NCBI GenBank assembly: GCA_017311185.1
Contig: JAESUZ010000139.1
Coordinates: 806,001-870,000 of the forward strand
Direction of reading: 5' to 3'
Origin: Proteles cristata cristata
Lineage: Eukaryota > Chordata > Mammalia > Carnivora > Hyaenidae
Length of the DNA: 64,000 nt
The position numbers and the translations under genes are program-made. Positions 31,726 to 42,845 of the stretch are shown piece by piece. The stretch's first letter is position 1. Each line of letters opens with the position of its first letter. The notes beneath the pieces were generated by a model that saw only the letters and a list, made by a program, of their open reading frames with translations, ran no database searches and was not told the DNA's origin.

Positions 31726-32015
31726 TTTTCCTTTGCAAATGTCTATATTTGATGATACAGCCCAAGTTCACTGCAAATTGTTGTCTCTGGTTGGCAAGCC
31801 CATCTCATATGGTTGGGCAAGTAGTGCACTGCATGGGGGCATCTGGCTGAAGGAGTAGATAGGGATGTGATTTAGCCTGTGCTTTTCCTGCCAAGCTGTG
31901 CAACCTGTATCTACCCAAAGGAATGGCCCCTTTTCAAATGTGCCCAGAGGCAGAATGTGATTGCCAACCATATATACCCAGAGGGTTAACACCTCCATAG
32001 AAGTATTTTTCTCTC
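31726..32015. other. unique non-coding sequence
   Basis: A 76-codon minus-strand frame spans most of it without any domain. No family recognised. Confidence 0.4.
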
Positions 32016-32160
32016 CTTTTTTTTTTTAATGTTTATCTATTTATTTTGAGAGAGAGAGAGAGAATGCGGACATGAGCAGGAAGAGGGGCAGAGAGAGAAT
32101 CCCAAGCAGGCTCCAGGCTGTCAGGGCAGAGCCTGACCCAGGGCTTCATCCCACAAACAG
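32016..32160 (-). mobile_element. SINEC fragment lacking the tRNA head
   Basis: T-rich left end, GAGAGAGAATCCCAAGCAGG, CTCCAGGCTGTCAGGGCAGA and CAGGGCTTCATCCCACAAAC, then the match stops. The 5' tRNA-derived part is absent, so this is a truncated copy. Confidence 0.85.
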
Positions 32161-32214
32161 GGGTATCAGCATTCTCACAGAGAGCAAACAATGTTCAGAA
32201 CAAATCACATTTAA

Positions 32215-32432
32215 GGGGCGCCTGGGTGGCTTAGTCGGTTAAGCGTCCGACTTTCGCTTAGGTCATGATCTCGCGGTTCGTGGGTTCGAGCCCCGCGTCG
32301 GGCTCTGTGCTGACTGCCAGCTCGGAGCCTGGAGCCTGTTTCAGATTCTGTATCCCCCTCTCTCTCTGACCCTCCCCTGCTCACGCTGTCTCTCTCTCTC
32401 CTACAAATAAATAAAAATATTTAAAAAAAAAA
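32215..32432 (+). mobile_element. SINEC (felid, young subfamily), near-intact
   Basis: The cleanest copy in the window. The pol III A-box-like TGGCTTAGTCGG (32227-32238) and B-box-like GTTCGAGCC (32284-32292) are preserved, as are the young-set variants and an A-rich tail. Identical 18-base target duplication (32197-32214 and 32433-32450). Whether it is transcribed cannot be told from sequence. Confidence 0.98.
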
Positions 32433-32664
32433 AGAACAAATCACATTTAAGACCCTCAGATATGAGATTATTATAGGCATTAGGAACTACCAGCCTACCT
32501 TCAACATAGCACATAAGTTACCACCTCGACCTAAAGGTCACCCTACTGACCAGTCTCCACAGGATAATCAGGCAACTCACTGAAGCCCACATCCTGGACC
32601 TCAGAGGCTAGTGGACTCTTTAACCCTGAGACTGGAGAAGAGATCTGATACAGGAAGGCAGATA

Positions 32665-32795
32665 TTCATTCGTTCCTTCAACTAGTATTTATTGAGTGTT
32701 TACCAGGTACCACAGCTGCGGCAGGAAAGAAGATAGAGCAGTAACCAAGGTAGGTATGTTCCCTGACCTAATGGAGCTGAGAAGACCATGGGGCT
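32665..32795 (-). mobile_element. LINE-2 3' fragment (antisense)
   Basis: ATTCGTTCCTTCAACTAGTA, TTTATTGAGTGTTTACCAGG, TACCACAGCTGCGGCAGG and CCCTGACCTAATGGAGCTGA are the antisense L2 tail in order. Confidence 0.75.
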
Positions 32796-32821
32796 CCTTA
32801 AACTGCCCCTTCCCATTTTCT

Positions 32822-32837
32822 CACACACACACACACA
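32822..32837. repeat. short (CA)n
   Basis: Eight CA units. Confidence 0.9.
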
Positions 32838-34434
32838 GCTGAGTAGGAAAGAAACTATACACTTAACTCTCATTAAAACACCTACAGTAGTGGAAGGCTC
32901 AATTGACTAGGGCAGCGATGGGTGGTTTAAAAATAAGCCAGTGCTGAGAAAGTTGAGATGATGATTCCAAGGAATCTTCTTCTTATCTTCTCAAGCGAAA
33001 ACAACAGCATGTGCACAGACGCCTCTAAGCGGCCATTCACAAGGCCAGAGGAAGAGGTTCAGACTACCCTCCCCCGAACTAAGGGTGAGGAGACAGTGGC
33101 AAAAGGGTGGTGGGGGGAAGGGCGTGGAAGGGACACTGGGGAGAAACGACCTTTAGGAAGAGTTGGCTTTCGAGTCAGGAATGTCAGCTTATTATTGCCA
33201 CATTTTGACCAGAGAATCTCAGAAGGTGGTAGAGTTTGGGTTCATTTCAGAACAACATGTAGAAAGAATTAACTGGCCACCCAAAACCTTATCTGAACCT
33301 AAAATGTCTGCAAAATTGGGCAACAATGTTCAAAGAAACAGCCTTTTCCTTGCAAGCTTTTAGTGCCAAGACTCCTTCTGGTCCAGTTGTAACTGAGTGA
33401 ATAGAGAAGCCAAGAAAATTAAATGGAATTTTTGGAACATGATCCTGGGTGTGCTGTAAGCTGAGGACGGAGGTATTTGGGTTTATGAAAGTGGGGTGTA
33501 GGCTTGTTTGCTTTAGGGTCCTTCCCATCCTCTAGAACTTTGGCCAGTGTCATACAGCCAGGCCAGTTTCCAGGCTCCCTGCCCAAGTTCAAGGTGATCA
33601 GTCCAAAATCCTCTCCTTTTATAATATATTATATGGAGAGTATTTGCTGACAACACCCTTGTAAGACGGAATAGGTTCAAAAGCGCCATATACTAGAAAA
33701 ACTGGTTAGAAAAACGGAATTTGACACCGCGTCAAAGAAACAGATACATAAGTACTGATAAGATAGCAATGTGGGCGGCCTCAGGGCTGCTGCTCAAGGC
33801 AAAGAAAAGGCCAGTGTGCAGGGACCCAGGCTCTGCCTCTCCCGTCAGCCAGAGCAGCTCAGCTTCCCATCTTCATAAACTGGGGCTCTGGCAAAGGTTT
33901 AACTGGGGAGGAATAAGGTCCAAATAGATGATTTAGATGATAGATGGAGAAAATATCTAAAACATGAAAACCCCGGTGGTGTAGAATGAATTGTGAGTTA
34001 GGAGACTGCTTTTAGCCCAGACAGCCACTGGGTGCCTGGATGGTCTTAGGCAAGATCAGGACTCACAAGTCTCAGGGTTGTTTCAACTGGTAATGCCCAG
34101 TGTGGGCTGAAGGTTCTCTAGGGAGCTCCAAGCCCCGCATGAATTGAGTCTCCGGTTGTAAGGAAGCTCTAAATAAAGATTCCAGCTGCCATTAGTGACC
34201 AGGGCTCAGATCCCACCTTAGTCTCTTCCTCTTGAGAAGATGGAGTTTTACATGGAGATAAACCTGAGAACTGTTAAGTCATCTCTAAGCTTCGAAAACC
34301 TTTGTAACTGAGCCCAGAATGCAATTTAGAGATGAAATAGGCACTCTATTCCATGCCTTGGGCCATAATAATAACCCAGCATTCGTTGTAATAAAAGCAT
34401 GCTGTTACTGAAAAACTCATATGGGTCAGACATG
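32838..34434. other. unique non-coding sequence
   Basis: No family recognised with confidence. A faint MIR-like stretch may exist around 34010-34070. Frames up to 104 codons (32958-33272) have no domain. Confidence 0.45.
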
Positions 34435-34620
34435 GGGCCCAAAGCTCTATATATATTGACTCCTCTCGTCCCCACCACTTAGAACTATGATTACTCCCAT
34501 TTTATAGATGAGGAAACTAAGACTCAAGGAGGTTCAGTGATTAGTCCAAGATCACATTGCTGCTCAAATAGCAAACACAGACATCAATGCCAGGCAGTGT
34601 GGCGTCTGACCACTGGGTTG
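34435..34620 (-). mobile_element. MIR SINE
   Basis: TTGACTCCTCTCGTCCCCAC, ATTACTCCCATTTTATAGAT, GAGGAAACTAAGACTCAAGG, AGTCCAAGATCACATTGCTG and GCGTCTGACCACTGGG follow antisense MIR order. Confidence 0.82.
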
Positions 34621-35540
34621 TTCAAAGTAGAGACCAAGATGGAGGCCCAGTTGACATCTGAAGGAGAAGTTGTAAAAGCAATGAAATACACTGTCAGTAA
34701 AATCTAGGGGGACACCTCAGAGATACTTAAGAATAGGCTTGTCAGATATACTAAGTTATTAAGAGCACTCACTCCACAGAATAGAGACTGACAAGTGGCT
34801 CTCAAAAAAAAGAGAGAGAGAGAATGATGAAATCAGGTCACTGACCATTGGCAGGATGAGGGAAACTTAAACAGGGAGGTCGCTACAGACAGGGTGAGGG
34901 AGGCATGTTGGCGAGGAGAAACCACCAGAAATCCATGCCAAGTATACAAGGACCTGTCTCCATTGCTTAATGGTTCTGGAACTGTTTAAATGGGCCTTAT
35001 ACACCACTGCATTCCTGGTTTAGGTCTAAAAAGGGTCAGTCCTGGGTCAAGTGAGCTGAGAGAGCTCTGCCTCCACCCACTGAGGTAGACTTCCTCCATA
35101 TTTGGGCTGATTTCCTCAGGAAGGAGTGAAAACGAGGGGGCATGAGCTATCATTTAATACATGCCCTTTATAACATTGAATTAAATCTCCCACATAGTCC
35201 CTCCTTCCTTTTTCCTCTCAGCCTTTACCTTCTGGTCCAGAATTTCCAGAATCTCAGTCTTTCCCTCTGCTTCCTGGTCTACACGTGAGCTTAAAAATCC
35301 CACGCAGCTTACTCCTTTTGAAAAATATTCACATGGCAATTCTTTCTGCCCCAAGCAGCAATGAAGTAGCACGGTCCTTCATAAAGGGTCTGGAAAGGCT
35401 AATCTACAGGACAGAGAGAAAGGGACAGTGGGGATAGAGGATCCCCCCTCCCCCCCAGGACTAAAACCTACTAGGAGCAGATGACGGTCACAGTTCCTGC
35501 CACGCACGCAGGACTCCAGCAAGATTTGTTGAAAGGAAGA
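34621..35540. other. unique non-coding sequence
   Basis: No repeat family recognised. Contains a short GA run at 34810-34823 and C-rich runs at 35440-35457. Confidence 0.45.
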
Positions 35541-35587
35541 GACGGAGGGAGGCAGGGAGGGGAGGAGGGAAGGAGGGAGGGAGAGAA
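35541..35587. repeat. GGAGG/GGGA purine tract
   Basis: At least six runs of three or more G within 47 bases (GGAGGGAGGCAGGGAGGGGA and onward), a G-quadruplex-permissive pattern on the plus strand. Confidence 0.85.
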
Positions 35588-35829
35588 GACGGAAAAGATA
35601 ACTTTGTTTGATAGCTATAGCTGATTTGATGATCTGGAAACCTCCAGACCGTACACAGGGCCTGCCAGCAGCCAGCGAATTTTTATTTTATAAAATGAAT
35701 CAAATAATACATTTCTATTCCTGGCCTTGATGACTGCTTCATACCTGAGTTATGTTCGCATCACTCTGCCTCCCATACTAAAGTATAAGCTGCTAAAGCC
35801 TAATGGGCTAAAACGTTTCTGTTTCTGTT
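35588..35829. other. unique non-coding sequence
   Basis: Short stretch with no recognised element. Confidence 0.35.
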
Positions 35830-36220
35830 TGCCCCTCCTTTATCCACCGTGTCTTTGGGAGGCTTGAGCTCTACCCAGGCTCCCTTGCACTTCCATTGAG
35901 TTCTCCAGTGGGAGGCACAGATGAAAAATTGGAGGGTGGGAAGAGAGGATTTATCCGTACCCACTAGCCCATGTTAGGGCAGCGGCTGTGTTCTACCAAA
36001 AACCACAACTCTCATCAAACAGCCCTTCTCCAAAAGCCGCAGGCCTCTCCAGGGCCGATAGCCCGAAACATCATGCCTGCAGACTGAGAGGTGGTAGGGG
36101 TTTTCCGCCATGTTCAGATTCATCCTTCACCATGATTGCACCATCCCTGCCCCATTCTCGGAACCTTACCCCACAGCTCTGTAAATTGTCCTCTCATTAA
36201 ACCTTCATTCGCACTTTTAT
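35830..36220 (+). mobile_element. ancient mammalian interspersed repeat (unassigned)
   Basis: 'gagttctccagtgggaggcac', 'ggagggtgggaagagaggattta', 'gcaggcctctccagggcc' and the end 'tgtaaattgtcctctcattaaaccttc' recall an old mammalian repeat whose 3' end reads 'tttgtaaatagtcccttcattaaactctcc'. I cannot name the family with confidence. Confidence 0.4.
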
Positions 36221-37369
36221 TCATTACGGACCAGTTACTTAGTCTGGAGCCGACCCTGTGTTAGGCACACGCCATTTTGGTGCTGGAAGTGACCCCTATT
36301 TTGCCTTCCTGCTACTGCCTTAGAACCCCAGCCCCAGCCCTACAGGAGCAACTCCTACCTAATTCTTTTCCCTGTATTAAAATCCTATTGAAAGTGATTA
36401 ATATACCTCTGGGTTTAGTCTTAGAAATCTCTCTCACAGTGTAAATATGGCTTCTGGGAGGATCACATTCTTATCTTGATCGTTATCGGAAGTGAATAAG
36501 CTTATGAGACTTATTGGGGAAAGTGGGTAAATGCAGCATGTTTTAAGAGTCTGTGATTTATTAGCCATGATTTCAATGTTATCGCTTATGTGACTCCCTA
36601 AACACGTAGTACAGCAGATGTTGCTTTCAATGGGGACTGGGGGAGGGGAAGCTTGTCCACGGCGGTGCGGGCTAAGGAAGATGCTGAGGGGGGGGACGAG
36701 AAGGGTGTGAGGACATGGAGGCCAAGCAAAGGGGATTGTGTCCAAAGGTAGGGAAGGACCCTGAAAAGAAACTGAATTCATTCACATATTTGTACAGGGC
36801 TGGGCAGGCCCCGCCCATTTCCTTCCTCCTCTTCTCCACCCACCATTACTGCTCTACTTGAACTGATACTTCCTCCTCCTCCTTTCCCTCCTCGGTCTTT
36901 GGGCACCACTCATGGATTGCCTAAGGTAGCAGAGTAAATTCATGTTCATGATTGCCACAAACATGCCGGATACCTCCGGTGTACCACTTAAACAGTTGCG
37001 GGTCTGGGGGAAAGGTAAGGAATCTGCAAAAGTGGTTCCATAAGGGCCCCAACATTTGTGGTTCTGCCTGGAATGGGGGTTATGCGGATGGAACATCCCC
37101 AAGAGGCGGGACTCACCATCCAATGGACCGAGAACATCCATTCTTCCATGTTGGTGTTCTCAAGATGCTGAAGGGCTAGTGTGTTGGCAGACAAGGAGAC
37201 CTTTCCCTTCTTTAGCATTTAAATAACACCAGTGCTAATCCCACCACACAGGAACGGGAGTTCACGGCTCTCTGGAAGGACCCCTACAGCTACATGACTC
37301 TCTGAGGCACAGGCCTCTTAGTTATCAAAGAGAAGAGAGGGGCAAGGAGGTGTCAGCTCTCTGGTCTTA
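36221..37369. other. unique non-coding sequence
   Basis: No family recognised. Minus-strand frames of 115 and 95 codons (36434-36781, 36854-37141) lack any domain. Confidence 0.4.
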
Positions 37370-37860
37370 TGTACGGTGCTGGGTTCTTGCTCTTGGGATG
37401 TGTGGCAGAGGGGGCTTCTTCCCACTGCAGTATCTTTTCACCTTGTCCACTGTTTCGCATGTCCCAGATTCCACTAAGCTCTGGTCAATGTGTAATAAGC
37501 AGAAGCAATGTGTGGCAGCCTCCGGGAATCTCTTTATAAGACAGTCATCAGGTGCTATTTCCACCACCATGGCCCCTTCTTAACTTTCCTTGCTCTCCTT
37601 CTGTTATGTAGAGTATGGATGTGATGGCTGGCGTTTCTGCAACCACCCAAGACCATGAGATGGGAGCCACGTGGAGAGGATAATAGAATATTAAGACCAA
37701 AGACTGAGTCTCTGACTGTGCATGATTGTGCCAATCCTAGACTGCTTGCCTCTAGGCTTCTTACATTTGAGAGGAAAGTAAATTTCTCTTCTGTTTAAAA
37801 CACTGTCATGTTGGTTTCTTCGTCAGATGTCACCTGACCTGATTCTAATCGATAAAGCCT
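37370..37860 (+). mobile_element. solo LTR, MaLR/ERVL-like
   Basis: CTTTATAAGAC near 37530 can be the TATA box. 'gaccatgagatgggagccacgtggagaggataatagaat', 'gactgcttgcctctaggcttcttacatttgagagg' and 'taaatttctcttctgtttaaaacactgtcatgttggtttct' match the R-U5 part of MLT/ERVL-type LTRs in order. The polyadenylation signal is altered (AGTAAATT). Left boundary uncertain; no internal retroviral sequence. Confidence 0.55.
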
Positions 37861-38634
37861 CTCTCCAGGCTTTAGGTATAACACCAAAGCTAGCTTAAAT
37901 ACATTCTAGTCCAGCAAGTCCACCGTCATTTCCTTAATTTCTCCAGAGGTGTCTAAACATGGACCGTACTTTCCCTTTCTTTCTGGGGAAGTAAAAAAGA
38001 CAATATTCCATGGTCCCTGAAGATGCCCAACTCATGGTCAAACGACAAAGCAGAAATTGCATGTAGGGTCCCATCCGGGGCAAGTTCTGGTTCCTTAGGT
38101 TTCCAGAGAGCAGAGGTACCACAGTCTAACTACGAAATAGGTACACGAGACCCACCTATGTGTGGGGCCACAATCGAGATCAGTAATGGTGCCACGTCTC
38201 TAGATGATGCAGGGACCCTTCATGAAAAGCAGCTCAGGAGACAGAGACACCTCCTTGTCCTGAGCCAGGAGATAGCACTCCGTGAGTCAGATCTGGCACA
38301 GTGGGACTGAGGCGCAGAATGGTGCATTGGGCCATTGCAGGAAGTAGTTAGCAGTGGAGGGAAGTGGCAAGTGAGAAGGGAGGGCAGAGAACGGTGAGCT
38401 GCCCGGAGTGGATGCAACGTTCCCCACCACTCCTCCCTGCGGCTGTTGCGGCCACAGAGCGTGTCTTGATACCTTCGTGATCTCGCCTGATGAATCCCTT
38501 TTCTCATCACACGTCACCACCATCATGCGTTCCCCAAACATAAATGCTAGATCACACCCTGGAGACACTATACCCTTCCATAGTGCTGGCCTCTGCTCAT
38601 TCTGTTCAGTGTGCTGAGAAAGCTCTTGGCCCTC
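37861..38634. other. unique non-coding sequence
   Basis: No family recognised. Overlapping 95-121-codon frames on both strands at 38023-38652 suggest chance openness. Confidence 0.45.
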
Positions 38635-39460
38635 TACCAGTTGGAATGACACCTCCTCAGGAAAGCCTTCTTAGATTTCCTCAGGCCACGTGAGAACATG
38701 TTTCCTCTGTGCTTTCAGAGCACTTTATACAGTCATACAAACTTCCATTTTAGGGATGACCATGGCTGTTTCATATGTACATTTAATTTGCATGGCTTTA
38801 ACTGCACTTGCTCAGTTAACAGAAAGAGAGAAAAGAAGAAAACAAAGAGAAAGAGAAACACATATTTTTATTCCAGATACCCTACAAAATACAGCTTCAT
38901 AAAATTTTTAAAAATTTTTAATGGGAGCTCTTGGGGTACTTAAGTGTCTGAGGTCAGTTAAGCTTCCAAGTTTGGCTCAGGTCATGATCTCATGGTTCAT
39001 AGGTTCAAGCCCCACGTCCGGCTCCACGCTGACATATTGAAGCCTGCTTGAGATTCCCTCTCCCTCTCTCTCTGCCCCACCCCTCGCTTCTACTCCCACT
39101 CCCTCTCTCTTTTTCTCCCTCTCTCAAAATAAATACATAAACTTTAAAAAAAAAAAAAGGAAATGTGAAGAAAAAAATGAAGGAAGTTTCTTAGAGTTTA
39201 CTTAAGGGATTTTTGAGGGGGTGATTTTTTTGGACTATTTGTCATTTCACTTAATGTGCTGACTTTGGACTACATGTTTGAACACAATGTGACTCTTCCA
39301 CAGAGCATCACGTAGTGACTTCTCCTTACATGGACTGCTCCAGGCTATGAGCTTCTGAATGACAACCATATGTGTCATTCACTTTGGGGTCTTCTAGGCC
39401 TGGCACAGTGCTTCAGAGACAGTTGGTGGTCAATAAACACTTGCGGGAAGAAAAGTTGAA
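38635..39460 (+). mobile_element. LINE-2 3' region, split by a SINEC
   Basis: Left part: GGAATGACACCTCCTCAGGA, AAGCCTTCTTAGATTTCC and CAGAGCACTTTATACAGTCA. Right part: 'caggctatgagcttctg', GGCCTGGCACAGTGCTTCAG and GGTCAATAAACACTTGCGGG. Together they give the L2 3' end in order around the SINEC. Confidence 0.7.
38933..39157 (+). mobile_element. SINEC (diverged)
   Basis: GGGGTACTTAAGTGTCTGAGG is a degraded head. GGCTCAGGTCATGATCTCAT, GGTTCAAGCCCCACGTCC, CTCTCTGCCCCACCCC and an AAATACATAAAC tail with A12 are clear. Confidence 0.9.
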
Positions 39461-40204
39461 CGGACCCAGCATGTCCCATTGGATACAACTGAATTAGAAT
39501 CCGAGGGAAACTGTCTCACCCCACTCACCTCTATAACACCTTTTTCAAACTGTCCTCTGACCCCCTTTGAAGATACCTAAACATGAACCATTCACTGTGC
39601 AAAGCAGCACACTTCACTGCTTCGTTAGAAAATGTCTGACAAAGTCCAATCGTTAAGAAATGAGGACTGTCCGGAGAGCCCACTGTGGCACCATGAACAG
39701 CAAGGGAGTTTAGTTAACGAATTCTGCACCACCGCCACCACCAATAACATTAGCTGTGGGAATCAGAAGTCTTCCTGACTGAGATAGTAACACTGGCTTT
39801 CTGCTCTTAGAGTTTGAGAAATGGAAGGGCTAGTTTATTCTCAACAATGATCCTGAAAACTATCTTTTATATCTCAATTACCCAGAGACCAACCTTCACG
39901 AAGGCTCAGAATGGCTGTGAATCTAGAAGTAACAATGGAATAAAACAGGAAAAAAAAAACCTTTTCACTGGATAAATCAACTTTGGATCACCCATCATAA
40001 TCGATCGGAGAGATGGGGACCTGAAGGTGACAGCTGTTGACTACTTGGCTGAGCGAGGAAGAAAATGAGCTCCAATCACCGCTGGTGCGGATGGCGCGTG
40101 TATCTCTTTGGTAAGGGGAAGAAGTGTTGGTTGCTTGTTTATTTTAATTTCTCTCTCTTCTTATCTCCTCCCTCTACTTCACTTTATAGGGGACCAAAAA
40201 TCTT
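39461..40204. other. unique non-coding sequence
   Basis: No family recognised. Confidence 0.45.
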
Positions 40205-40315
40205 TGCTTTACATTCATCCATTAATTCAAGAAAGTATTTTTGAATATCTGCTCTGTGTCAGATACTATGCACTCTTATAGGTACAGTGACTCCTAGAAA
40301 AAAATCTGTGGTCCA
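40205..40315 (-). mobile_element. LINE-2 3' fragment (antisense)
   Basis: CATTCATCCATTAATTCAAG, GAATATCTGCTCTGTGTCAG and ATACTATGCACTCTTATAGG are the antisense L2 tail. Confidence 0.65.
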
Positions 40316-40585
40316 TTGTATTGATTGCGAGGGTACAAAGCAGAGTCAATGTCAAAGAACCTGAATGGAACAAGACATATAGAGATAAGAAGGGTGGTTG
40401 GATAACTGTTTATGCAGAGAAAACTTTGACACTTTTTGACAGCAGCTCAGAACAGAATATCAAGTGGAGGGGAGCAATTTATGAAATGGTAGAGGTGAGC
40501 TCAGGTGGAAACTAGAGAGAAAGGCATAAGAATAAGAAGCACATCATAGAAACTTACTACAGGAGATGAGGGTCTTTTGGGGGAC
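40316..40585. other. unique non-coding sequence
   Basis: No family recognised. A 64-codon frame (40321-40515) has no domain. Confidence 0.4.
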
Positions 40586-40602
40586 AAATGCACAAAGTCT
40601 TT

Positions 40603-40764
40603 TAATGTTTGTTTGTTTGTTTGTTTGTTTATAGAATGAGTGGAGGAAGGGTAGAGAGAGAGAATCCCAAGCAGGCTCCATGCTCAGTGCTCACAGTCGT
40701 GAGATCATTACTTGAGCCAAAGTCGAAAGTCAGATGCTTAACTGACTGAGCCACCCAGTGCCCC
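40603..40764 (-). mobile_element. SINEC with internal deletion
   Basis: Reverse copy with a (TTTG)n left end (40608-40632) replacing the usual A-tail complement, AGAGAATCCCAAGCAGGCTC, and head GAGCCACCCAGTGCCCC. At 162 bases it is shorter than usual. A 17-base duplication with one mismatch flanks it (40586-40602 and 40765-40781). Confidence 0.93.
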
Positions 40765-40784
40765 AAATGCAGAAAGTCTTTAAG

Positions 40785-41384
40785 AACTAGGGTCCGAAGG
40801 AGTAAGAGGTGGAAGATCTAAACAGTATAGAACTCCAGAGAAAGGGTAGGGACACCTGAACAAGAAGAAACACAAGCCCGAAAACCTGGCCCTCACCATT
40901 TTGTGACTACATGTGAGAAAAGAAGCATCTGCCTCAGGAGATACTAGTAGAGGCACTGTTGGTGGTAGAAAGTAGAAGCTGGGGTGACTGGCCAAAAACC
41001 AGGTTAACCAGAGCAGAAAACTAGACGTGAGAGTAGCAAGAAGGTAGGTAGTAGCGTAGAAGATGATTGAGAACGAGAGGGCAAAGGGAGACAGGCATTT
41101 ACGAAATGAGGTTACAAGGCTGGCAATGATGGTGAAGCCATTGGTGAGTTGAGGAGAAAATGCAGTGTAGCCACGGGGCAGACGCTTACTCTTATAAAAT
41201 CAGTACCCACAGAAAGAAGCTATAACCCTCCCCGTGACATTCGTGCTGGTGGTCTCACTGCCAACACACAGATGGGCCTTGGGATCCTGCATGACGTGGC
41301 CCTTCATAGGCTGTCCAGCCCAGTGGTACCCGAGATAAGAAACCTGTGCCAGAATATAATCCGAACAGATTCCTTCATCCGGAA
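40785..41384. other. unique or unassigned sequence
   Basis: Purine-rich text at 40985-41160 could be antisense L2 but matches weakly. No gene seen. Confidence 0.35.
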
Positions 41385-41647
41385 CAGAGGTGGGCAAACT
41401 ACAGCCCACTCCCAAGCCACATCTGCCGACACAGGGCATTTTCCAGCTGTGCCAATTTTTGTCACAAGAAAGAAGAAAGAGAGAGGGAAGAGAAAAGTTG
41501 TATTGGAACACAGCTACACCCGTTCGTGCACATGATGTCTGTGGCTGTTTGGCACTACTAGACAGCAGCACTAAGTAATTGTGACTGAGACTGCAAAGCC
41601 CGACATATTTACTTTCTGGCCCTTTACAGAAAGTTTGTCAACCTCTG
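41385..41647 (+). mobile_element. non-autonomous hAT-Charlie element with terminal inverted repeats
   Basis: Left end CAGAGGTGGGCAAAC and right end GTTTGTCAACCTCTG are inverted repeats matching at 13 of 15 positions. The interior carries GTTGTATTGGAACACAGCTA, TGTCTGTGGCTGTTTGGCAC and CTTTCTGGCCCTTTACAGAA of a common mammalian MER family. The 8-base flanks ATCCGGAA and ATCTAGAG share five bases, consistent with a decayed hAT duplication. A GA-rich insert lies in the middle. Confidence 0.85.
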
Positions 41648-41666
41648 ATCTAGAGGCCATATTCTA

Positions 41667-41892
41667 CTTTAAAAAAAATTTTTTTTAATGTTTATTTATT
41701 TTTGAGTGAGAGAGAGAGAGCCAGCAGAGGAGGGGCAGAAAGAGAGGGAGACACAGAATGTGAAGCAGGCTCCAGGCTCTGAGCTGTCAGCACAGAGCCC
41801 AATGTGGGACTCGAACCCACAGTCCATGGGATCATGACAAGACAGGAGCCAAAGCTGGATGCTTAACCAACTGAGCCCCCCAGGCGTCCCCC
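41667..41892 (-). mobile_element. SINEC (felid)
   Basis: Reverse copy with T-rich left end and head ending in AGCCCCCCAGGCGTCCC. The duplication AGAGGCCATATTCTA (41652-41666) and AGAGGTCATATTCTA (41893-41907) has one mismatch and directly abuts the hAT element. Confidence 0.96.
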
Positions 41893-41907
41893 AGAGGTCA
41901 TATTCTA

Positions 41908-42578
41908 AAATGTTAACAGAACCTAACAGTGTTGAATGATGCCATTGCTTTAAACTTTGGTGCAAGCTCCTTCCTTAGTGATAGGCTGGTAGTGGCCTGT
42001 GGACTGGCTTCTGTGGACACTTTGAATTCTTCTGGACATAGGGCTGTGCGAGAGGACAGATCCTGCTACCCAAAGGTCAAAAGCGAGTCCAAAGTGCGTC
42101 CAAAGGTCAGGCTCTATGGAGACAGAGCCACCATTCTACCTCTGTATATGTAGTCACTCAACACTACGGAGATCTAGAACACACTGACATCCTAGACACC
42201 AAAATTAAAAGACAGGGGTGCTCAGAAACCACCGAAAAGAGGCCCTGCCTAGGGGTGATTTTGATGAGAGAAGCCCGTATGTGTATTTATGCTTGTTTGT
42301 CTTCATTATAATTAGACTGCTAACTCCTCAGAGTAAAACTTGCCTAACCATAAACTTCTGAGTGTACACTTCATTACTAAAGGTAAGCCACCAAACTCTT
42401 TACCGGGACAACAGTAAATATTTATTTTTATTCTCCGGAAACTTTTGTGAAGTAATGGGTGATAGTAATGGGGAGATAATTTGTCCACTTTCTCCCAGTT
42501 TTAGCATCTAATTAATTTCCATGGATCTGACTGTGTGAGAAGTTCTAGGCAGGGTAAGGAACTGTCTTCTTTGTTTCC
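41908..42578. other. unique non-coding sequence
   Basis: No recognised element. Confidence 0.4.
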
Positions 42579-42579
42579 T

Positions 42580-42627
<48 letters not shown>

Positions 42628-42633
42628 TGTGTT
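42579..42633. repeat. (TG)n microsatellite
   Basis: About 23 perfect TG units and a short TTTGTGTG extension. Confidence 0.96.
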
Positions 42634-42704
42634 TTAAATCAAGGATGGCAAGTAATTTCAGAAATACATTTATTTTAATGGTAAGAAGGTAAGAAAGAAG
42701 CTTC

Positions 42705-42845
42705 CTAAGTTCGTTCTTTCATTCATTCATTCATTCATTGATTCAGCATTGCCAAGCCACATGCAGGAGCTGTTCTAGGTACTAAGGATACAATGATGAC
42801 AAATATACACAGAAAAGATGGAGGTCAGAATAAGTTGGGTGAGGA
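42705..42845 (-). mobile_element. LINE-2 3' fragment with (CATT)n start
   Basis: Five or so CATT units (42719-42740), the antisense L2 terminal repeat, followed by 'gaggagctgttctaggtactaaggatacaatgatgac'-like text (42765-42800). Confidence 0.7.

Noticed and set aside
40985..41160. Purine-rich text considered as antisense L2
   Set aside because: Only scattered words match and the order could not be confirmed, so it is left unassigned.
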